6,193 nucleotides of DNA from contig FR881243.1 in assembly GCA_000434735.1 (NCBI GenBank), positions 1 to 6,193 of the forward strand, in the 5' to 3' direction. Below, one piece after another: positions 1 to 6,117 of this stretch (positions are counted from its first letter, which is position 1; each line of letters starts with the position of its first letter). A program made the position numbers and the translations under genes. This DNA is from Bacteroides sp. CAG:530 (GTDB taxonomy: Bacteria; Bacteroidota; Bacteroidia; Bacteroidales; Bacteroidaceae). Below the pieces are notes generated by a model. It did not search any database and had not been told where the DNA came from. It was given only the letters and a program-made list of their open reading frames with translations.

Positions 1-77
1 ATCAGCAAATTAAGTAATGCGTCAGCCCTGATAAGAAAAGCAATAGATTCTATAATAAGAATCACATTTGTAGGATC

Positions 78-117
78 AAAAAAAAGAAGATATGCTTTTC
101 TGCATACCTTCTTTTTT
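78..117. terminator. Intrinsic terminator after the outer-membrane receptor gene, usable in both directions
   Basis: An A-tract and GAAG (80-89) pair with CTTC and a T-tract (108-117). After one A/C mismatch, TATGC (91-95) pairs with GCATA (102-106), closing a six-base TTTTCT loop. On the minus strand the hairpin begins 18 bases past the stop codon of the receptor gene and ends in a run of eight U (78-85), as expected of a Rho-independent terminator. The plus-strand side also ends in T's, so it could end a plus-strand transcript entering from the left. Seen directly in the sequence; the function is inferred. Confidence 0.85.
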
Positions 118-134
118 ATAATATATCAATTAAT

Positions 135-3080
135 TTAGAAAGGACGTCTGCCATAACCACCTGGGCGACCGCCTGGATGTCCTCCACCAGGATGACCGCC
201 ATAACCGCCGGGACCACCGAAGCCACCGTCTTTACGCGCCTGCTTACCGCCAAACAAGTTAAGGCGATAAATAAAGTGTACCATGCAATAGCTATAGATA
301 GCGTTGTACTCTGTATCTTGACGCATAGCGGCACTGATAGTACGGCTCACGTTGCTCTGATTCTTCAAGATATCGTATAACTGAACACTTATGGTAGCGG
401 CATTTCCTTTCAGGAAATTCTGCGAAAGCTGTGCGTTCCAAATCAACTCGTCACGATTCATGCTGGCATCAGAATAACCACGGCGTGAGCTTTGCGACAA
501 ATCAGTAGAAATACTCATGTTCCACGGGAGATAGACATTGGTGCTTCCTCCGTAAGAGAACTGATAAGTATCCATATTGTTGCGTTCCTGATAGTTGCTG
601 CGGGCATGGCTATAATTCAACGAGCCATTCAATGACAATTCAAACCAGTTATTTCTGAAAGTACCGCGCAAGCGTTCGCCAAGCGACAAGTTCTTAGTGA
701 TATTCTTATTAGCATCTGTCAGCTGATTCAAATCTTTACCGTCGCTGATATAGCTTGCGCTATGACTGAAACCACCGCTGGTAAACGTATTGATGGTAAA
801 ACGCTTGTCGCGCAATGCCAACATAGAGCCAAACATACCTCGCGCACTCCAGTTGCCATTGATATTCTCGGGTTGAGTAATGTATCCACCGGTCTGCTCG
901 TTATAAACACGCTTGCTGCTGATGCTGTTAAGTGTATTCTGGAAGAACACATGCGCCATCATACCACGCTGCGTATCAACATTGAATGTATTGAAGAACG
1001 ATGAAAGCGAGTTGGTAAACGCCGGTTTCAAGTTTGGGTTACCTCTACGAATGTTCAACGGATTAGAATTATCTTCTATATCGAGCAAATCTACCATGCT
1101 GGGCTGCGAGCTTCGTCCACGGTAATTAATACGCAACTGACTAGTCTTAGAAGGCGTGTAACGAAAATCGAAAGTCGGCGTTACGTTAAACACATTACGC
1201 TTTGTTACTACATCAACATCGCCTTTCTTATATGCAAGCTTGGTATTCTGCGGCAAGAAAGATACACCCACGTTCATCTGCATCTTCTTAGCCTTTATCC
1301 AACGCAAAGATACATCTACCTGATGATTGAAGTAATCGTAATGCGCACTCTTACTCTGTTCCTTATCTAATACACCTACGCCATCGCTTGCCGGACCGTC
1401 CCAGATATTCCAATTACCGCCTAAAGCTGTAGTCATATCGTAGGTAGAATTGTCGGTTTCAGAACGTTTGTACTGAAAGTTATAGCTGAACTGCAGATAA
1501 CCGCCACGGAATATCGGCTCGCTATAAGTTAATTGCGCTCCGTATTGATAACTCTTGGTAGGAGTTGTGATATAACGGCGGATATCTTCTTGCAGGCGTG
1601 CTATTTCCTCTTCGGTCATATTGTCCTTATTAGGATATTCGGTCTGTGAGCTTGAGAACTGTTCGCTTTCGCTATCGGTATAGCTGTATTTACCACGCAA
1701 AGTAACGTTTCTTCCTGGCTTACCCAAACGCCGGTTGATGATAGCCGAACCTCCGAATGAAAGGTCGTTTCCGGTGCTCAACGAATTTCGCACAATGGTA
1801 TTCACAACTTTTTCTTTCGGCACGATGTCATACAGATTTGCCGCATTAAGCAGTTCGTCGGTAGTACGCTCAGGGTCATCGTTAAAAGTAAATGAGTTAC
1901 CAGAAGTATTGTTATCCTTCTTTCCGTAAGAAAAGTTAGGACGGAACACGATATTCAATAACGAATCTGGCGCAAACTCGAAGCGGAAATCGGCATTTAC
2001 GTTGGTATTCTTATTTCTGTTAGAACTCAGCGAATTACCGAAAGAACTTTTTCCTGAACTCGAAACGAAAGTCTCTGAAGCCTGCTTGCTTATCACGTCG
2101 GCATCTTTATAAGAATAATTCACGCTACCGCCGGTTTTTACTTTCTCGCGGTCGGTGGCAAAATTGAATCCTCCCGATTTAGTGGCAGTCAATCCGTTAT
2201 TACTTCCCCATCTGCCATATCCGCCGCCGGGAAAGCCTTGGTCGCCTACGTTGTTTGCAGAGCCGAGAACCGTAAACTGGTCTTTCTCTTGCATATAGTT
2301 AGCCATCAGCTTACCGCTATAACGGTCTTTAGTTCCTGCCGCCAAATCGACATTTCCGAAGAATCCTTTATTCATACCTTTCTTCACGGTCAGGTCGAGC
2401 ACGGTTTCTTCTTCACCGTCTTCTATACCAGTAAGGCGAGCCATATCCGACTGACGATCGTAAGCCTTCACCTTATCGATGATGTTCACCGGAAGATTCT
2501 TCATAGCCACATTGGGATCGTTAACGAAGAACTCTTTTCCGTCGAGCATGATTTTCTTTATTTCCTTACCGTTGATAGTAATCTTTCCGCTTTCATCGAC
2601 TTCTGCTCCCGGCAACTTCTTCACAAGTTCTTCTAACGCAGAGCCTTCGGGCACACGATAAGCGGAAGAATTATACACCAATGTATCTTCCGAAGCGGTA
2701 ACCTCGGCAGCTTGCGCCACTACTTCAGCACCTTTCAACATAATAGCATCCGAATGCAGTTGTACTTGGCCTAACAATACGCGAGGCTTTGTTTTAGAAA
2801 GTACCAAAGGCTTATATTCCGATTTATAGCCTACAAAAGAAATCTTCAGCAAATACCCGCCCATAGGAGCGGCAAGAGAGAAATGTCCGTTGTTGCTGGT
2901 TACATTTCCTACCACCATAGAACTATCCTTCACAGAAAGAATCTGAACTGTTGCCTGCATTACAGGCGATTTGTCGTCCGCATCGACTACTGTACCCGAA
3001 ACAGACCCTTTGCTGCCCGTCTGAGCCAATGCGCTAAAACACACCATGAAGAACAGCAATCCAATTAACCCTTTTTTCAT
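135..3080 (-). CDS. Outer-membrane beta-barrel protein, TonB-dependent-receptor-like, with N-terminal carboxypeptidase-regulatory-like domain and Gly-rich C-terminal tail
   Basis: The 981-residue product has a type I signal peptide (basic MKK, hydrophobic core, ALA at 17-19, likely cut before Q20). A carboxypeptidase-regulatory-like beta-sandwich follows (about 25-110, GTVVDADDKSPV near its start). Next is a plug-like region (about 115-235) with the family segments DTLVYNSSAY, LEELVKKLPGAEVDESGKI, DGKEFFVNDP and ARLTGIEDGEEETVLDLTVKKG. The rest (about 236-943) is a long beta-barrel rich in alternating aromatic and polar residues. This order matches the Bacteroidetes outer-membrane barrel family often annotated as TonB-dependent receptor or OMP_b-brl_3. 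No SusD-like gene is adjacent, so it is not a standard SusC/SusD pair, and the substrate is unknown. The last barrel strand seems to end near LNLF (940-943). A 38-residue tail, very rich in Gly with Pro, His and Arg, follows. The start at 3080 is fixed by the signal peptide. The gene lies 96 bases downstream of the small membrane-protein gene and may share its transcript. Confidence 0.92.
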   Translation of the reverse strand: MKKGLIGLLFFMVCFSALAQTGSKGSVSGTVVDADDKSPVMQATVQILSVKDSSMVVGNVTSNNGHFSLAAPMGGYLLKISFVGYKSEYKPLVLSKTKPRVLLGQVQLHSDAIMLKGAEVVAQAAEVTASEDTLVYNSSAYRVPEGSALEELVKKLPGAEVDESGKITINGKEIKKIMLDGKEFFVNDPNVAMKNLPVNIIDKVKAYDRQSDMARLTGIEDGEEETVLDLTVKKGMNKGFFGNVDLAAGTKDRYSGKLMANYMQEKDQFTVLGSANNVGDQGFPGGGYGRWGSNNGLTATKSGGFNFATDREKVKTGGSVNYSYKDADVISKQASETFVSSSGKSSFGNSLSSNRNKNTNVNADFRFEFAPDSLLNIVFRPNFSYGKKDNNTSGNSFTFNDDPERTTDELLNAANLYDIVPKEKVVNTIVRNSLSTGNDLSFGGSAIINRRLGKPGRNVTLRGKYSYTDSESEQFSSSQTEYPNKDNMTEEEIARLQEDIRRYITTPTKSYQYGAQLTYSEPIFRGGYLQFSYNFQYKRSETDNSTYDMTTALGGNWNIWDGPASDGVGVLDKEQSKSAHYDYFNHQVDVSLRWIKAKKMQMNVGVSFLPQNTKLAYKKGDVDVVTKRNVFNVTPTFDFRYTPSKTSQLRINYRGRSSQPSMVDLLDIEDNSNPLNIRRGNPNLKPAFTNSLSSFFNTFNVDTQRGMMAHVFFQNTLNSISSKRVYNEQTGGYITQPENINGNWSARGMFGSMLALRDKRFTINTFTSGGFSHSASYISDGKDLNQLTDANKNITKNLSLGERLRGTFRNNWFELSLNGSLNYSHARSNYQERNNMDTYQFSYGGSTNVYLPWNMSISTDLSQSSRRGYSDASMNRDELIWNAQLSQNFLKGNAATISVQLYDILKNQSNVSRTISAAMRQDTEYNAIYSYCMVHFIYRLNLFGGKQARKDGGFGGPGGYGGHPGGGHPGGRPGGYGRRPF

Positions 3081-3176
3081 CTATATGTATTTTTCTATTT
3101 TCCCTTTTGTCTTTTCGACTTGTCATCAACAAAAAGGTTTAATCGCATCTTATTTTTTTGTGTTTTTTAATTCTGA

Positions 3177-3587
3177 TTACTGCTTGTTGCGACGGAACAA
3201 CTTCTCCGCACGGTGTTTCTGGAACAAGAATTCCCTGCATATAACACTTATTACCATATAGACAATAGCAGCCGAATTATCTGCCAACTGAAGGTTTTCG
3301 AGCATAGCGCTACGCACCAACATCACTACATAATATATTCCCCATAAATATAATGCGTATTGCAAAGCCTTGGCACGCAAGCCTACTACTTCGTCTTCGT
3401 CTTTCGTCTTAGACAGGAAGATAGCGAACAGCGACATCCAAATCACTAACTTCATGACAAGCTTAACCAAAATTATATTTCCATCGTGTACCGCACCAAA
3501 CAGAGACATAGTAAGCGGAACGAAAACCGATAAAAGCAAAAGTGCATAACCTGCTATTCTACACCAAGAAGGTAAAAATCCTCTCAT
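3177..3587 (-). CDS. Small four-helix integral membrane protein of unknown function
   Basis: The 136-residue product has four predicted membrane segments: about 11-30 (IAGYALLLLSVFVPLTMSLF), 37-58, 74-92 and 105-122. A short charged loop, SKTKDEDEVVGLRAK (59-73), separates helices 2 and 3, and the C-terminus is basic (QKHRAEKLFRRNKQ). There is no cleavable signal peptide, so it probably sits in the inner membrane. The acidic loop followed by LRAKALQ, and the Arg-rich end, resemble small uncharacterised membrane proteins I recall from Bacteroidetes, but I cannot name a family or function. It starts 54 bases from the longer aroB-frame ATG and is transcribed divergently from a minus-strand TAnnTTTG element at 3616-3623. 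The next gene on the same strand is the outer-membrane receptor. Reality as a gene is supported by the hydrophobic pattern, the promoter and the lack of any competing frame. Confidence 0.8.
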   Translation of the reverse strand: MRGFLPSWCRIAGYALLLLSVFVPLTMSLFGAVHDGNIILVKLVMKLVIWMSLFAIFLSKTKDEDEVVGLRAKALQYALYLWGIYYVVMLVRSAMLENLQLADNSAAIVYMVISVICREFLFQKHRAEKLFRRNKQ

Positions 3588-3615
3588 AATATTATTTTTT
3601 AAATTAGTTATCCGG

Positions 3616-3623
3616 CAAAATTA
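3616..3623 (-). promoter_or_regulatory. Bacteroidetes-type -7 promoter element for the membrane-protein gene
   Basis: The minus strand reads TAATTTTG, a perfect match to the Bacteroidetes -7 consensus TAnnTTTG. It sits about 29 bases upstream of the ATG at 3587, giving a predicted leader of roughly 22-25 bases. No good TTTG lies at the -33 spacing; the nearest is TTTC at 3645-3648. It probably also drives the receptor gene downstream. The match is seen in the sequence; activity is inferred from the consensus. Confidence 0.55.
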
Positions 3624-3632
3624 ATTATTTTT

Positions 3633-3640
3633 TATTTTTG
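3633..3640 (+). promoter_or_regulatory. Bacteroidetes-type -7 promoter element for aroB
   Basis: The plus strand reads TATTTTTG, a perfect TAnnTTTG match. Transcription would begin about 4-7 bases after it, near 3644-3647. That is past the first base of the ATG at 3642, so this ATG cannot be used on this transcript, and the leader to the ATG at 3729 would be about 80 bases. The -33 region is weak (TTAT at 3608-3611). The element lies only 9 bases from the opposing -7 element of the divergent gene. Confidence 0.6.
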
Positions 3641-3728
3641 CATGGAAAACAAAGACTATAAACTTTCTGGCTGCCTGGTAATAACAAGGAAATACATGCC
3701 AAGCGGCTCAACAAACAACATACATAAT

Positions 3729-4790
3729 ATGAGTAAACAAGAGGTCATTATTTGCCAACAGCTGGAAGAGAACTTACACACAGCCGTAAAGAAGTGTCAG
3801 CGCGATAAGATATTCATTCTTACCGACGAACACACACAAGTATTCTGTAATCCGATAATCGCTTCTTATCCATATCTGAAAGATGCCATACATATATGTA
3901 TAGGTGTAGAAGATATACATAAGAATCTTGAAACATTGGCTTACGTATGGAGTGAGCTAAGCAGCAAAGGCGGAACCAGGCACTCGCTTATGATTAATCT
4001 TGGCGGTGGCATGGTAACAGATTTGGGAGGATTTGCCGCAGCTACATTTAAGCGAGGCATCAATATGATTAATATCCCTACTACCCTACTGGCGATGGTA
4101 GACGCATCGGTGGGCGGAAAAACAGGTATTAACTTTAACGGACTTAAAAACGAGATTGGTGTATTCGCTCCCGCATCGAGCGTGTTAATAGACTGTGAGT
4201 TCTTGAAGACTCTTGATCATGCCAACATCCTTTCAGGATATGGAGAGATGCTGAAGCATGGCCTCATCAGTAACGTGAAGCATTGGAGCGAACTTGTTAC
4301 GTTTGACATGCAGAACATAGACTACAAGAAATTGCAGGAACTGGTGGCAGAGTCGGTAGAGGTAAAAGAAAAGGTAGTAGAGAAAGATCCTTTCGAAAAC
4401 GGAATACGCAAGGCTCTAAATTTCGGTCATACCATAGGACATGCGTTTGAAAGTCTGGCTTTAGAGCGTAAGAAACCTGTACTACATGGATATGCCGTGG
4501 CGTGGGGCATGGTATGCGAGCTTTATTTCTCGCACATCAAAGCCGGATTTCCAAAAGACAAGTTGCGCCAAACCATACGTTTCATCAAAGAGAATTATGG
4601 CTCGATGGAAATTACTTGCAAAGATTACGAACGCCTGTACGAACTGATGAAACACGATAAGAAGAATACTTCGGGCGAAAACGTAAACTTCACTTTGCTG
4701 GGCGAGATAGGTGATATACGCATCAACCAAACCGCTACTCAAGACGAGATTTACGACATGCTCGATTTTTATCAGGACACTATGAATTAA
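3729..4790 (+). CDS. aroB: 3-dehydroquinate synthase (AroB)
   Basis: This enzyme converts DAHP to 3-dehydroquinate, the second step of the cytoplasmic shikimate pathway to aromatic amino acids, using NAD and a divalent metal. Counting from the ATG at 3729 (353 residues), the nucleotide-binding GGGMVTDLGGFAAATFKRG begins at 92 and PTTLLAMVDASVGGKTGIN spans roughly 117-135. The metal ligands of the family are all present: Glu173 in GYGEMLKHG, His234 in NFGHTIGHAFE, and His253 in LHGYAVAWGM. The conserved KHDKKN lies at 308-313. The frame is open from an ATG at 3642 (382 residues), but its first 29 residues do not look like AroB, and the promoter at 3633-3640 would start the transcript past that ATG. 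A third ATG at 3696 cannot be excluded. The Tyr after HG replaces the Glu common in proteobacterial AroB; I believe this is normal in Bacteroidetes. The gene ends at a terminator shared with the convergent hydrolase gene. Confidence 0.96.
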   Translation: MSKQEVIICQQLEENLHTAVKKCQRDKIFILTDEHTQVFCNPIIASYPYLKDAIHICIGVEDIHKNLETLAYVWSELSSKGGTRHSLMINLGGGMVTDLGGFAAATFKRGINMINIPTTLLAMVDASVGGKTGINFNGLKNEIGVFAPASSVLIDCEFLKTLDHANILSGYGEMLKHGLISNVKHWSELVTFDMQNIDYKKLQELVAESVEVKEKVVEKDPFENGIRKALNFGHTIGHAFESLALERKKPVLHGYAVAWGMVCELYFSHIKAGFPKDKLRQTIRFIKENYGSMEITCKDYERLYELMKHDKKNTSGENVNFTLLGEIGDIRINQTATQDEIYDMLDFYQDTMN

Positions 4791-4811
4791 CAGAGTATCG
4801 ATTATAACAGA

Positions 4812-4857
4812 AAAACCTCCTTAATAGATTTTCGTGAGAGACTATTAAGGAGGTTTT
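4812..4857. terminator. Bidirectional intrinsic terminator between aroB and the hydrolase gene
   Basis: A perfect 16-bp inverted repeat, AAAACCTCCTTAATAG (4812-4827) and its complement (4842-4857), flanks a 14-base loop. T-rich sequence follows on the plus strand (TTTTCTTTATTT), and on the minus strand the stem runs into TTTTTCTG. It lies 22 bases after the aroB stop and 7 bases after the stop of the convergent gene, so it can end both transcripts. Confidence 0.93.
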
Positions 4858-4863
4858 CTTTAT

Positions 4864-5892
4864 TTATCGTTTTGACTTCTTCACCAAGTAGATTACAGTA
4901 GGAAGATGGTCGCTATATCCATTCAGCCATTTTCCGCCGGCATGAGTACGAAGCGGATAGCCTGCGTATTTTGCATCTTTCTGGAAAAGATAGTCGCGAC
5001 GGAATATCTCATGAGTAGAGAATGACAGTTTCTTATGACGACGGTTAAGCAAATTGCCCGAAAATACAATCTGGTCGAACAGATTCCACTTGCCTCTATA
5101 TTTCAATGTTCCATCTCCGCCCAGCAATGTATTCCACCACGGGTTATATAAATCGAGTTTTCCCGTATCTTTCATTTCCTGCTTTGCTCCCAAAGCTTCT
5201 GCCATACTCTTGTTCATCGGGTCATCGTTCATATCGCCCATTATAATCAGTTTCACGTTCTTGTCGATATTCTGCAACGAATCTTTCAGGGCTTTTACCT
5301 GACGTCCCGCATGTTCACGATAGTCTTCGGCAGCTCCACGCGAAGGCCAATGATTTACAATTAAGGCTACATGCTCGCCACCCAACTCACCGTCGGCAAT
5401 CAAGAAGCCACGTGTAGGATGGTCTGTACTCTTACGTAATACTGAAGGAACCAACTTGGCGTTTTTTAAAGTAAAAATGGCAGGATTATAGAAGAATGCA
5501 CAGTCTATACCACGCTTATCTGGTCCTTCGAAATGAATAATCTGATATCCTCTTTCCGACAAAGCTGGCTGGCGCAACAAATCTTCAAGCACATGACGGT
5601 TCTCTACTTCCGCCATTCCTATTACTGCCGCTCCGCCTTCTACACGGTCGGTAGCCAGTTGAGACAATACGGTAGACATATTCTTCAGTTTGGCGAGATA
5701 CTTCTCCTCGGTCCATTTGTTACGGCCTTCGGGCAAATATTCATAGTCGTTCTTACCCTCATCGTGCAAGGTATCGAACATATTTTCCAGATTATAGAAA
5801 GCGACACCATAAATCTTTTCCTGTTTCTTGCGAGCCGATGCAGACAGCGCGAAAAGCAAACAGAAGAATAATAAAAATGATTTTAGTTTCAT
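4864..5892 (-). CDS. Secreted endonuclease/exonuclease/phosphatase family protein
   Basis: The 342-residue product begins with a type I signal peptide (MKLK, a Leu/Phe-rich core, then ASA at 18-20, likely cut before R21), so it should act in the periplasm or outside the cell. The mature part is one domain of the DNase I-like metal-dependent phosphoesterase fold. YNLEN (33-37) and MAEVEN (93-98) supply the metal-binding Asn and Glu. RGID (127-130), VNHWPSRG (179-186) and GDMNDDP (219-225) supply substrate and catalytic residues. FDQIVFSG (272-279) and the C-terminal SDHLP (327-331) supply the catalytic Asp-His. All the key motifs are intact, so activity is expected, but the fold is shared by nucleases, sugar or lipid phosphatases and sphingomyelinase-like enzymes. 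The substrate cannot be read from the sequence. The start at 5892 is supported by the signal peptide and by the promoter 29 bases upstream. It converges with aroB on a common terminator. Confidence 0.93.
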   Translation of the reverse strand: MKLKSFLLFFCLLFALSASARKKQEKIYGVAFYNLENMFDTLHDEGKNDYEYLPEGRNKWTEEKYLAKLKNMSTVLSQLATDRVEGGAAVIGMAEVENRHVLEDLLRQPALSERGYQIIHFEGPDKRGIDCAFFYNPAIFTLKNAKLVPSVLRKSTDHPTRGFLIADGELGGEHVALIVNHWPSRGAAEDYREHAGRQVKALKDSLQNIDKNVKLIIMGDMNDDPMNKSMAEALGAKQEMKDTGKLDLYNPWWNTLLGGDGTLKYRGKWNLFDQIVFSGNLLNRRHKKLSFSTHEIFRRDYLFQKDAKYAGYPLRTHAGGKWLNGYSDHLPTVIYLVKKSKR

Positions 5893-5920
5893 AAATTACG
5901 TATTTTCTTGTTTTTAAGTG

Positions 5921-5928
5921 CAAATATA
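5921..5928 (-). promoter_or_regulatory. Bacteroidetes-type -7 promoter element for the hydrolase gene
   Basis: The minus strand reads TATATTTG, a perfect TAnnTTTG match, 28 bases upstream of the start codon, giving a predicted leader of about 22-25 bases. There is no TTTG at the usual -33 spacing, which may mean dependence on an activator or simply a weak promoter. The presence of this element argues that the hydrolase is transcribed independently of the small RNA unit further upstream. Confidence 0.65.
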
Positions 5929-5951
5929 GGACATTTTATCTTTTTAGAATC

Positions 5952-5989
5952 ATCACCTACCTACATTCGGTACCGGATAATATGGTGAT
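5952..5989. repeat. Nested dyad upstream of the hydrolase promoter
   Basis: ATCACC (5952-5957) and GGTGAT (5984-5989) are perfect inverted repeats. They enclose a near-palindrome, ATTCGGTACCGGAT (5965-5978), whose core CGGTACCG is fully palindromic, and the two centres differ by one base. The element starts 24 bases upstream of the -7 element of the hydrolase gene. It could be an operator, or a hairpin in any read-through RNA. The symmetry is seen directly; the function is only inferred. Confidence 0.4.
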
Positions 5990-6018
5990 AAAATATAATG
6001 TATTTCACGTATGGGCAT

Positions 6019-6043
6019 AAAAAAAGGAGTACCGCTGTACTCC
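6019..6043 (-). terminator. Intrinsic terminator of the small RNA unit
   Basis: On the minus strand GGAGTAC, the loop AGCG and GTACTCC form a perfect 7-bp stem with a four-base loop (6026-6043), directly followed by seven U (6019-6025). This is a standard Rho-independent terminator pointing toward the hydrolase gene but ending 126 bases before its start codon. On the plus strand no U-run follows the stem, so it is directional. Confidence 0.85.
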
Positions 6044-6082
6044 AACCTTTGTTAACCTTAAATCTAATACTATGAAAAACAC
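6019..6082 (-). ncRNA. Candidate small RNA of about 65 nucleotides (or a prematurely terminated leader)
   Basis: A strong promoter (6087-6117) and a clean terminator (6019-6043) define a transcript starting near 6080-6083. Its body is A/U-rich and contains GTTAAC and two copies of AAGGTT ten bases apart (minus-strand complements of 6054-6059 and 6044-6049), which would be unpaired and could act as a seed. No minus-strand reading frame of useful length with an ATG lies inside it. From memory, similar leader-plus-hairpin sequences recur in Bacteroidales genomes and multi-copy small RNA families are known there. I cannot confirm from the window that this is a member. The alternative is an attenuated leader for the hydrolase gene, but that gene has its own promoter. 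Confidence 0.65.
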
Positions 6083-6086
6083 AGTG

Positions 6087-6117
6087 CAAAGATACGGACT
6101 CTCAGGAAACTAGCAAA
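6087..6117 (-). promoter_or_regulatory. Full Bacteroidetes promoter (-33 and -7) of the small RNA unit
   Basis: On the minus strand TTTG (6114-6117) is followed after exactly 19 bases by TATCTTTG (6087-6094). Both elements match the Bacteroidetes primary-sigma consensus, and the spacing is ideal. This is the best promoter in the window and the only one with both elements, which suggests strong constitutive transcription. Confidence 0.8.

Noticed and set aside
46..63. Six-base inverted repeat GATTCT/AGAATC with a six-base loop
   Set aside because: The stem is short and A/T-rich with no T-run after it on either strand; chance is sufficient.
1..138. Plus-strand frame open from the window edge to a stop at 136-138, possibly the tail of an upstream gene
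   Set aside because: It runs straight through the terminator hairpin at 80-117 and overlaps the end of the receptor gene. The translation is not recognisable, and the other two plus frames stop by position 17. Nothing supports a gene in 1-134.
2238..2636. 132-residue plus-strand open frame inside the receptor gene
   Set aside because: It is antisense to a well-conserved coding region, has no promoter or recognisable domain, and is explained by codon bias of the true frame.
3128..3140. Possible pairing of the small RNA (AACAAAGGTT) with the region upstream of the receptor gene
   Set aside because: Only seven contiguous complementary bases plus a bulged AAC; this is expected by chance in A/T-rich spacers, and it is not known that the receptor mRNA covers this site.
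3081..3176. Promoter for the receptor gene in the 96-base gap
   Set aside because: No TAnnTTTG on the minus strand; the closest, CCTTTTTG, lacks the leading TA. Co-transcription from the upstream gene is the simpler reading, though a weak promoter cannot be excluded.
3608..3615. Eight-base word TTATCCGG shared between the aroB promoter region and, on the minus strand, the dyad at 5973-5980
   Set aside because: One shared 8-mer between two spacers of these sizes is near what chance predicts by rough count, and the site here lacks the flanking symmetry.
5533..5871. 112-residue plus-strand open frame inside the hydrolase gene
   Set aside because: It lies opposite motifs of the real enzyme, and its sequence resembles no protein I recognise.
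6072..6113. Plus-strand 13-codon frame MKNTVQRYGLSGN, resembling a leader peptide
   Set aside because: There is no plus-strand promoter before it. The same bases are fully explained as the promoter and 5' end of the minus-strand small RNA unit.
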